Part shown: positions 1 to 7,389 of the stretch, one piece after another
Layout: each line of letters starts with the position of its first letter
How positions within the stretch are numbered: position 1 is the stretch's first letter
Assembly (NCBI GenBank): GCA_028289405.1
Contig: JANQPP010000124.1
Location: 43,313-107,312 of the forward strand
Source: Pirellulales bacterium
GTDB lineage: Bacteria > Planctomycetota > Planctomycetia > Pirellulales > JANQPP01
Length of the DNA: 64,000 bases
Reading direction: 5' to 3'
Made by a program: the position numbers and the translations under genes
Notes under the pieces: model-generated
Told to the model about the DNA's origin: nothing
What the model saw: the letters and a program-made list of their open reading frames with translations, nothing else
Database searches by the model: none

Positions 1-222
1 CGCGGTTTCGAGCCGGGATCGGGCCGGCAGCCGCTCTCTTCGGGGCAGCAGGTGGAGATCGAATCGATTCGCGACACGCTGGCCTGCCTCCTCGCGGAGG
101 AGGGCTACGCCGACGAGCCGATCGGCGGCTGTCCCACGTGGAGCCAGCGCGTGGACGTGGAGGAGGTGAGCCGGGTCGTGCAAGGCGTGCTGGCGGAATT
201 GGGCCGGCGCGGCCTGGCGTGA
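1..222 (+). CDS. C-terminal fragment of an unidentified protein
   Basis: An open frame runs from the first base to a TGA at 220-222 and gives 73 residues of a protein whose start lies left of the window. I do not recognise the family. Third positions are strongly G/C, as expected for coding DNA here. The last 20 or so residues (VDVEEVSRVVQGVLAELGRR) look like an amphipathic helix, somewhat like the terminal helices that target enzymes into bacterial microcompartments. That likeness is only a pattern and cannot be tested without the rest of the protein. It faces the thioredoxin gene, 40 bases away. Confidence 0.6.
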   Translation, partial: RGFEPGSGRQPLSSGQQVEIESIRDTLACLLAEEGYADEPIGGCPTWSQRVDVEEVSRVVQGVLAELGRRGLA

Positions 223-262
223 GTTGCCGAACTGGGTTCCGCTACGGCCTTCCGCAATCGGC

Positions 263-592
263 TCAAGCCTTGGCCTGGTCGATCGCTTCTTGATACACGC
301 TCTTGGGCTTGACCCCCACGAAGCGGGTCACTTCCTGGCCGCCTTTGAACAATACCAGGGTGGGAATGCTGCTCACGCCGTAGTTTTGAGCCGCATTGGG
401 GCTGTCGTCGACGTTGACCTTGGCTACTTTCGCGGAACCGGCGTTTTCGCCCGCTAACTCCTCCACCACCGGGGCGATCATGCGGCAAGGCCCGCACCAG
501 GGGGCCCAAAAGTCCACAAGAACGGGTTCATTGGACTGAAGCACGGTCTGTTCGAAATCATTATCCGTTACTTCATGCACGTTTTCAGCCAC
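263..592 (-). CDS. trxA: Thioredoxin
   Basis: Encodes a 109-residue single-domain thioredoxin, the normal length. The redox motif WCGPC is at residues 32-36, preceded by VDFWAP. The cis-proline segment SSIPTLVLF is near residue 76. It is expected to act as a cytoplasmic dithiol reductant recycled by thioredoxin reductase, which is not in the window. The start is a GTG at 592, chosen because AAGGAG (600-605) lies 7 bases upstream and the protein then begins just before the fold. A longer upstream frame exists but reads as non-coding. The gene lies downstream of, and in the same direction as, the halogenase-like flavoprotein, with 134 bases between them. Confidence 0.95.
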   Translation of the reverse strand: MAENVHEVTDNDFEQTVLQSNEPVLVDFWAPWCGPCRMIAPVVEELAGENAGSAKVAKVNVDDSPNAAQNYGVSSIPTLVLFKGGQEVTRFVGVKPKSVYQEAIDQAKA

Positions 593-726
593 GGGAAATC
601 TCCTTCGGTCGTTTCGGTGATTTATGTGGGAAATGGACTCGGGGATAGGGAACGCCGCGAACGCGGCTGTTGGATTATTAGGGCGCGGGCAAGAATCGTC
701 AACGAGCGGACGCGGTTCGGTCGCCG

Positions 727-1986
727 TCAACTGCCGGCGTTTTGCAGGCTTTCCGCGCGGACTTGGCGGCGCATCGCTTCGAGCGGCTCCACGATCTCGT
801 CCACGTGAGGATCGAAGAGCTTGCCCACGAGCAGGTCCACGAGATGGCCCGACAAGTGCGGATTTTCGCGTACGAACCGGCCAAAACTCACTCCCTCGTA
901 AAAGGTATAGACGAGCCGTTTCATGCGTTCCATGCCTTGGAGGAACTCGTGGCCCCATTGCCCCAGCCGGTCCCCACCGACGTCACCCGCTTGGAGCCCA
1001 GCCACGACCGCGTCGGCCGCCATTTCTCCCGACTTGAGGGCCAGAAACACGCCCGAGGAATAGATCGGGTCGAGAAATCCAAAGGCATCGCCCACGAGCA
1101 CCCAGCCATCGCCTGCGAGCTGCTTGGCGTAGTAGGAGAAGTCCTTGGTGGTCATGAAACCGGTCACGCGTCGGCCCGATTCCAGACGCTTCTTGACCGC
1201 CGGGCAACGCTCAACCTCTTGATAGAAGATCTCCTCCGGCGGCCCGCGATCCGACTGGAACAGTTCCTCGAACGAGGAGACGACGCCCACGCTGACCTTG
1301 TCATCATGCAAGGGGATATACCAGAACCAGCCTTTCTTGCCTTGCGTCGAGAGGACTAGCGTGGCCCCCTCGTTACGGCCCGAGTCACGTTGCGCGCCTT
1401 CGTAGTAGGTCCAAATCGAACCCTTCTTGAGGATCGGATCGGGCTCCCGCAGCTTGAGCCGATGGGCAATCAGGGAAGACTGCCCGCTGGCATCAATCAC
1501 GACGCGGGCTGAAATCTCCTCTTTGGTGCCGTCCGCGTCTTGTACTTTGACGCCCACAGCCTGCTCGCCCTCGAACAGGACTTCCAGCACGCGGGTCCCT
1601 TGACGGACATCGACGCCATGGCGGCTGGCGTTTTCCAATAGCATCCGGTCGAAATCGCTCCGCACCACCTGCCAAGTGCGGGAAGATTCATGCGGGTTGT
1701 GATCGTCGAAATAAAAGGGCTGTGATTCCTTCCCTTCTTCGTTGACGAATTGGACGCTGAGCTTCTTTTGATACGGACTGGATTTAAGCTGGTCGAGCAC
1801 GCCCAGCCGGCGAAAAGTGTGGTAGGTTTCCGGCATCAGCGATTCGCCGATGTGAAAGCGAGGGAACTGCTCCCGCTCGAATAGCCGGACCTGATATCCG
1901 GCATCCGCGACCAAGGTAGCCGCCGTGGCTCCCGCCGGTCCTCCCCCGATCACGGCTACGTCCACCACTTTGCTTTCGTCGATCAT
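727..1986 (-). CDS. FAD-dependent oxidoreductase, flavin halogenase-like
   Basis: A 419-residue flavoprotein of the FixC/tryptophan-halogenase superfamily. The FAD-binding GGGPAG is at residues 14-19, followed by the ligand segment [18 protein letters not shown] at 219-226 matches the GWxWxIP signature of flavin-dependent halogenases, and [15 protein letters not shown] lies near residue 310. Two lysines at 74-75 sit where phenolic halogenases carry the catalytic lysine, by eye only. It may halogenate or hydroxylate a small aromatic, or act as a reductase; the substrate cannot be inferred. Start: ATG at 1986 with AGGAAA upstream. No flavin reductase or biosynthetic cluster is adjacent. Confidence 0.85.
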   Translation of the reverse strand: MIDESKVVDVAVIGGGPAGATAATLVADAGYQVRLFEREQFPRFHIGESLMPETYHTFRRLGVLDQLKSSPYQKKLSVQFVNEEGKESQPFYFDDHNPHESSRTWQVVRSDFDRMLLENASRHGVDVRQGTRVLEVLFEGEQAVGVKVQDADGTKEEISARVVIDASGQSSLIAHRLKLREPDPILKKGSIWTYYEGAQRDSGRNEGATLVLSTQGKKGWFWYIPLHDDKVSVGVVSSFEELFQSDRGPPEEIFYQEVERCPAVKKRLESGRRVTGFMTTKDFSYYAKQLAGDGWVLVGDAFGFLDPIYSSGVFLALKSGEMAADAVVAGLQAGDVGGDRLGQWGHEFLQGMERMKRLVYTFYEGVSFGRFVRENPHLSGHLVDLLVGKLFDPHVDEIVEPLEAMRRQVRAESLQNAGS

Positions 1987-2165
1987 GTTGGTTTCCTGAC
2001 AGGAACGTCGGTCTTTCGATGGGAACTGGTTGCAGCCTGAAGCGCTGGTCACCGCAGGAATTCGCCGCATCCAATTTGGGTATTATTGCCCGATACGTGG
2101 CCGCAACCAAGCTTTCACCCGGGCAAACCACGGCAGGATTCGCGGCAATTCCGGATGGAGGGCTG

Positions 2166-5100
2166 CTATTCCTCTGCGTGGCCAAAGAGGCGTTCCACGG
2201 CTTCTAGCAGGCGGGATTCCGAGTCTGGCTGGGAAAAAGCGGCTTCCACCGGCGGGTCGGCGATGTCGAAGCCAAAGTTGTCCTTGAGGATCGTAAAGTC
2301 GGCAAGGTCGATTTGCCCGTCGCCATTGAAGTCACCCTGGGCCAGTCCGCCAGCACCGCCGAAATTTTCCTTCAGCGTGGCGAAGTCGATCAGGTCGACC
2401 CGCTGATCGCCATTCACGTCGCCAGGAATCTGCCGGGGCACGACGGTCACGGTGAATTCTTGCGTGGTCGAAAGCCCATTTTCAGCGACCGTCACCGTCA
2501 CCGAGATCGTGGCTGTTCCCGTCGCGCCCGGGAGCGGCTGGAAAAGCAGGGAACCCGTCGGACTGGGGCTGGTATAAACCACGCCCGGGTTGGGGATCAG
2601 CCCCGGGTTATCGGAGACCGCGGTGATTTCCAGCGTGCTGTTGGGACCGCCGCCGCCAATGCCGGTCAGGCCGATGACCTGCGCTCCCGAACCCTCCACG
2701 ATGCCTGTCTGATCGGTGATTGGATTGAGCGTCGGCGGGGCCGTGGAATCGGCGATACGTAATGCCAGATCATACTCGGGATTGATCGCATCGCCGGGAT
2801 TGGTGATCACGAGGAAATACTGCCGTCCCTGGATGACATTCGTGATCAAACGCTCGTTGTCCGTTTCCGTTTGGCCGGCGACGAGGAGATTCGGCCCGGA
2901 ATCGAGTAAAAACGCATCCACGTCACCCTGGGCATGCGAGAAAGTCACGTCCACGGTGAGCACGCCGCTGGCTCCGGCGATAAACGTAAAGTAGTCGTCC
3001 GTTTCCGCGGAATGGAACGAAAGTCCCGGTTCTGCACGCTCGGTGACGACGACGAAATTCGTCGCGGTGTTGAAGGAATTGTTGGGCTCGAAGCGGTCTC
3101 CCAGAGGCGCCCCTTCGCGCACCACGGCGACGATGCCGTAGGGAACTTCGGCGTCGACTTCACTTCCTTCGACGCGAATGAAATAGGTTTGCCCCTGCAC
3201 GACGCGCACGGAGATGTTTTCGTTATCCGACTCGGTGAGGCCGACGGCCATCAATTGCTGATTGGCGTTCAGCACGATGACCTCCAGATTGCCGATGGCA
3301 TGCTCGAAGAGGACCTCCACATCGAGCGTGCCATTGATGGGGGCGGTGAGCGCGAAGTAATCGACGTCGGAGCTAGCATCAATGGTGAGATCCGTGGCCT
3401 CGAAGCGGTCCGTGATTCCGAGATTCGTGGGTTGGCCGAAGGCATTGTTCGGTTCGAAACGGTCTCCCACGAAGCCGTCACCCAATTCGAGGAACAGATT
3501 GTAATTCTCGTTGGTGGCGAAACCGTGTCCCGAGACAATGACGATGTAAGTCGTTCCAGCCAGCACATTCGCCGTCACGACTTCGTTGTCGTCATTGGTC
3601 TGGGATTCGGCAATCGTGGTTCGAGGGCCGCTCAGCAAGAAGAGATCCAAATCTCCCTCCTGCTGAGAGAATTCGATTTCCACGCGGATTTGACCATCCG
3701 TGGGCACGGTGAAAGTGAAAAAATCAAAATCACCGGGGGCATGCACAGAAAGGCCGTCTTCGCGGTAAATCTGGACTTCGCCGAGATCCGTGGCCGAGTC
3801 AATGCTGTTGTTCGATTCGAAGAAATCGCCGAAGTTGCCAGTTAGCAGATTAAATGTCAGCCCGTAGCTGGGGGTCGACTCGAAGGCGGGGCTATTGACC
3901 TCCACGAAATATTGGGCCCCTTGCACGACATTGATCGCGACGCGTTCCGCGTTGGAAAAGCTCTCGGATTCGGCTAGCCGGACCTGTGCCGCGTCGAAGA
4001 TCGCCAGGTTCAAGTTGGCGATCTCATGTTGGAAATCCAAGGAGATCTGCATCGTCCCCGAACCGTTGGCGGTGAAGGTGTAATAGTCCTCATCGCCCGG
4101 GCGGTGCAAGGATAGCCCGCTCTCGGCCAATGAGCCAATCGATCCCAAGGAAGCGGCGGTTTCAAAACTGTTATTCGATTCGAAACGGTCTCCATCCGGG
4201 GGAGCCTGAGTGACTTCCAAACGCAGTTCGTAATCCGTGGACCGGGTCACGGTGGTCGCATCCACGAAGACAAAATATGTCTCGCCTTGGTCCACGCGTA
4301 CCGACACTCGTTCGCTATCCGTGTCTCCGATGGAACGGTCCAGGAAATTCTGTTCAGCGTCCAAGATCGCGAGTTCCAAATTTCCGTCCGCATCGGAGAA
4401 GAGCAAATCCACGTTGAGTGTACCCGAGACGGACGGCGTCAACTGGTAGATGTCGTCATCGAAGAAGTTGGTGATCTTGGCATCCGAAACCACTCGGCTG
4501 TCGACGACTCCCAAATCGGTGGCGTTGATGAAATTGTTGTTCGGTTCAAAAGGATCGCCATCCTCTCCGCTCGTGGCTCGGAAAAGCTGCGAGCGAATAT
4601 CCTCGACCTGAGTGAATTGGCCGAATGATTCCCAAACCACGGCGAAATCACCTGCCGGATTGATTGAAATGACGGGCGCGGTTTGATCCCCTTCCAATTT
4701 GGTGTTCACGAGCTCTTCGTCACCATCCGCCGTTCCGTCGGCCGCGTATTGTTGGAGGTAGATGTCGAAGTCGCTGTTGTCTGGCGATTCGCCTTGCCAC
4801 ACAACGGCGTAGTCGCCATCCGTCCCGACGGCGACATCGGGAGCACGTTGATCGCCACGCGTCGTCGAATTCGCGCGTTGCTCGGCCCCTTGTGGAATGC
4901 CGAGGGAATCAAATCGACGAGAATAGACACCGAAGCCGCTGCCGTCCTGCCCCGAACTTTCCCAAGCGACGATGAAATCCCCGTCACTGTCCATGGCCAA
5001 CCGCGGCGCCCGCTGGTCACCGTTGGTGGTCGTATTCACGGCGATCTCTCCGCCTTGCGCGGCTCCCTCGGCGGAATACTTGCGGGCGAATACGCCACTC

Positions 5101-5810
5101 CCACTGCCATCCTGCCCCAGGGATTGCCAAGCCACGGCGAATTCACCAGAGGCGTTCATGGCGATGTCCGGCACGGCTCGCGTGCCCGTTTGCAGCGTAT
5201 TCACGTTCGTGTCGCTGCTTAGAGGTTGGCCAAGCGGGTCGAATCGGCGAACTTGAATCTGCGATCCGCCCGAGGAGTTGAGCCAAGTGACGGCGAAACT
5301 GCCGTCGTCCGCCATGGAGACGGCAGGCGCTGATTGGTTACCGCTAGGGGAACTGTTGACCACGAATTCATTGCCGCGTGGGAATCCGTTGGGTGCGAAA
5401 CGCCGCGCGAAAACGTCGTAGCCGTTGGCCGCGAAACTGTCCCAGGTCACCACGTAATCACCGGTAGCATCGATCGCCACGCGAGGCCGGTTGGCGGAAT
5501 CCCAAGGCGTCGTGTTGACGCGAACTTGGTTGGTCCGTGGCGTGCCATTGGCGTTGAAGCCCTGCACGAGAACACCCAAGCCGTCAGCGGGCGTGTTGCT
5601 GCCGACCCAGGCTACGACGTAGTTGCCGTTGCCATCGATCGCCACATCGGGCCGGCCTTGGACAAAACTACCTTCCAGCGAGATGATGGCTTCCTGTCCC
5701 GCTGGTTCCGCGCTGAGCAGCCACCGCTGTTCGAGCGGCTCCAGTCGAGGCTTACTTTTCCGCGGAATTCGATGGCTTGTCTTCCGCTGACGCCGAGTTG
5801 AACTTCGCAT
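2166..5810 (-). CDS. Large secreted protein with five PPC repeats and dockerin-like C-terminus
   Basis: A protein of 1214 residues. The basic N-terminus contains RLEPLEQRWLLSAE, the LEPxxLL-type motif of planctomycete exported proteins. About 400 residues of short repeats follow, built around phrases like GDYVVTWDS and GDFIVAWESSGQDGSG. Next come five pre-peptidase C-terminal (PPC-like) units, each opening with a form of GDRFEPNNSF. After an Ig/cadherin-like segment, two EF-hand-like dockerin repeats (GDVNGDQRVDLIDF and GDFNGDGQIDLADF) close the protein. It probably works at the cell surface or outside the cell. No catalytic domain is visible. The start could be ATG 5810 or GTG 5843, and neither has a strong ribosome binding site. 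Confidence 0.85.
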   Translation of the reverse strand: MRSSTRRQRKTSHRIPRKSKPRLEPLEQRWLLSAEPAGQEAIISLEGSFVQGRPDVAIDGNGNYVVAWVGSNTPADGLGVLVQGFNANGTPRTNQVRVNTTPWDSANRPRVAIDATGDYVVTWDSFAANGYDVFARRFAPNGFPRGNEFVVNSSPSGNQSAPAVSMADDGSFAVTWLNSSGGSQIQVRRFDPLGQPLSSDTNVNTLQTGTRAVPDIAMNASGEFAVAWQSLGQDGSGSGVFARKYSAEGAAQGGEIAVNTTTNGDQRAPRLAMDSDGDFIVAWESSGQDGSGFGVYSRRFDSLGIPQGAEQRANSTTRGDQRAPDVAVGTDGDYAVVWQGESPDNSDFDIYLQQYAADGTADGDEELVNTKLEGDQTAPVISINPAGDFAVVWESFGQFTQVEDIRSQLFRATSGEDGDPFEPNNNFINATDLGVVDSRVVSDAKITNFFDDDIYQLTPSVSGTLNVDLLFSDADGNLELAILDAEQNFLDRSIGDTDSERVSVRVDQGETYFVFVDATTVTRSTDYELRLEVTQAPPDGDRFESNNSFETAASLGSIGSLAESGLSLHRPGDEDYYTFTANGSGTMQISLDFQHEIANLNLAIFDAAQVRLAESESFSNAERVAINVVQGAQYFVEVNSPAFESTPSYGLTFNLLTGNFGDFFESNNSIDSATDLGEVQIYREDGLSVHAPGDFDFFTFTVPTDGQIRVEIEFSQQEGDLDLFLLSGPRTTIAESQTNDDNEVVTANVLAGTTYIVIVSGHGFATNENYNLFLELGDGFVGDRFEPNNAFGQPTNLGITDRFEATDLTIDASSDVDYFALTAPINGTLDVEVLFEHAIGNLEVIVLNANQQLMAVGLTESDNENISVRVVQGQTYFIRVEGSEVDAEVPYGIVAVVREGAPLGDRFEPNNSFNTATNFVVVTERAEPGLSFHSAETDDYFTFIAGASGVLTVDVTFSHAQGDVDAFLLDSGPNLLVAGQTETDNERLITNVIQGRQYFLVITNPGDAINPEYDLALRIADSTAPPTLNPITDQTGIVEGSGAQVIGLTGIGGGGPNSTLEITAVSDNPGLIPNPGVVYTSPSPTGSLLFQPLPGATGTATISVTVTVAENGLSTTQEFTVTVVPRQIPGDVNGDQRVDLIDFATLKENFGGAGGLAQGDFNGDGQIDLADFTILKDNFGFDIADPPVEAAFSQPDSESRLLEAVERLFGHAEE

Positions 5811-6190
5811 GATGCGTCCCCATGGTTGGAAAGATTCCCCCACCGCGCCGGCACCGCGTACAGATGTGACGCGGTTTCCCTATTGGCGAACGCCACGGGC
5901 ATTCATGAGAGGCTCGCTCTCATGAAGATCGAATCCTACCGGCGCGGTTTGCCCCCCATGGAAACCGGCGTTGCGCGGCCTCCACGTGCCTATGTGGGAG
6001 TCGATTGTAGTAGCCGTTTTGCTCGATTACAACAAAATGGAGCGCGCGTGATTTTCTTCTCGCGCCGCAGTCGGTAAGGCCCTCTGTCTCTATGAAATCC
6101 ATCGATCCGAACTTGGCAATCGGAAAGAATTCCAAATTGGACGTGAATAGGTGCTCAATTTGAACACTGATCCCAAAGGCGGTCCCTACA
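5811..6190. other. Divergent intergenic region without a convincing gene
   Basis: A 380-base region between two divergently transcribed secreted-protein genes, so it should hold both promoters. I see no persuasive sigma-70 boxes and no ORF with coding character. The only clear structure is the perfect inverted repeat at 5902-5926, listed separately. Confidence 0.5.
5902..5926. repeat. Perfect 10-bp inverted repeat with 5-base loop
   Basis: The arms TTCATGAGAG (5902-5911) and CTCTCATGAA (5917-5926) are exact complements around the loop GCTCG. No T-run follows on either strand, so it is not a typical intrinsic terminator. It lies about 90 bases upstream of the minus-strand PPC-repeat gene and could be a leader hairpin or a protein-binding palindrome. 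Confidence 0.6.
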
Positions 6191-7375
6191 ATGAGTTTCA
6201 AACGACGAACGTTGTACCGATGGCTGTTTAGCGCGTGCGTGGCATGCCTTGGTGAAACGGGATTTGCCCAGGGAGTGAAGTATCAATTCAATTCGCTTCA
6301 GGTTCCTGGGTCGCTGGAAACTATTGCTTCCGGAATCACGGGCGCGGGCTGGATCGTGGGAAGTTTTCAGGACGCCGATTCGATTAGCCACGGTTTTCTG
6401 TTGGATGGACAGAATTTCGAGGTGATCGACGCACCGAACGCATTGGGGACGCTGGCCGTCGATGTGAATGATTCCGGCACGATCATCGGCAGTTTCTTGG
6501 ACGGAGACTTCACGCTGCAAGGCTTTCGGATGCAACGCGGCGAGCCGGAAAGCTTCGAAATCCTGCCGATACCTGGACTCGATGTGATTCCGGCGGGCAT
6601 CAATGAGGCGGGAGTCATTGTGGGACTGGCTTCTTCCACGGAGACCGGACTGGATCAGGGTTTTCTCCTGCGCCCCGGAGAAAATGTCGGAATTTTCGAT
6701 CCGTTTCCTGGTTCTCCGGCGGTCTTGGCCAGTGTCAATGACGTGGGAGAGATCGTGGGAGAATTCGCCGACATTCTAGGAGGCACGCGTGGATTGCTCG
6801 CCGAGTTGTCGGATGCGGGAACCGTCGAAAACGTCCGCGAAATCGTCGTGCCACGTTCCATTTCCACCACCGTGACGGGAATCAATAACGCCGGCCAAAT
6901 CGTGGGCAATTTTACCCGGCCTCGTGGCCCAGACGATCCACCGCAACCCGATCCGCAAGGAGGGTTTGTGCTGGAGGGACTGGCCTTTACCGAATTGGAT
7001 GTGCCAGGTGCTTCCCTGACGCTCGCGTCCGACATCAACGATACGGGAACGATCGTCGGTGAGTTTTTGGCGGGGGACGACAGATTGGGATTCGTGGCCG
7101 TGCCGCAGCTACCGCTCCCGGGCGACGTGGATCAAGATGGCGACGTCGATTTGCAGGACTTCTCGATCCTGAAGGACAACTTCGGGCGTAGCTCCGTTGT
7201 GGCCGCTCTCGATGCGAATGCCGACGGCTTGATGGACCTGAATGACTTGGCACTGTTCAAGGCAAGAATCCAAGGTGCCGAAACGGTCCCCGTGTCAGAA
7301 CCAGGAACCTGGCTCTTGGGTATTTTCGCCGTGACATGCCTATACATTGGCACGCGGAACCACGCTGGCCAATGA
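6191..7375 (+). CDS. HAF-repeat protein with dockerin-like segment and PEP-CTERM-like anchor
   Basis: A 394-residue exported protein. Residues 1-27 form a signal peptide ending GETGFAQG. The body is a series of roughly 50-residue repeats of the HAF type, with recurring GxIVGxF and IxNxGQIVGNF phrases (for example NDSGTIIGSF and NNAGQIVGNF). Near residue 310 comes a dockerin-like stretch (GDVDQDGDVDLQDF). The C-terminus, VSEPGTWLLGIFAVTCLYIG, resembles a PEP-CTERM sorting signal but has SEPG where PEPS is usual. It is probably a surface or exopolysaccharide-associated protein processed by an exosortase encoded elsewhere. Start: ATG at 6191 with AAAGG upstream. It converges on topA, 14 bases away. 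Confidence 0.85.
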   Translation: MSFKRRTLYRWLFSACVACLGETGFAQGVKYQFNSLQVPGSLETIASGITGAGWIVGSFQDADSISHGFLLDGQNFEVIDAPNALGTLAVDVNDSGTIIGSFLDGDFTLQGFRMQRGEPESFEILPIPGLDVIPAGINEAGVIVGLASSTETGLDQGFLLRPGENVGIFDPFPGSPAVLASVNDVGEIVGEFADILGGTRGLLAELSDAGTVENVREIVVPRSISTTVTGINNAGQIVGNFTRPRGPDDPPQPDPQGGFVLEGLAFTELDVPGASLTLASDINDTGTIVGEFLAGDDRLGFVAVPQLPLPGDVDQDGDVDLQDFSILKDNFGRSSVVAALDANADGLMDLNDLALFKARIQGAETVPVSEPGTWLLGIFAVTCLYIGTRNHAGQ

Positions 7376-7389
7376 GGCCGTTGGCAAAA

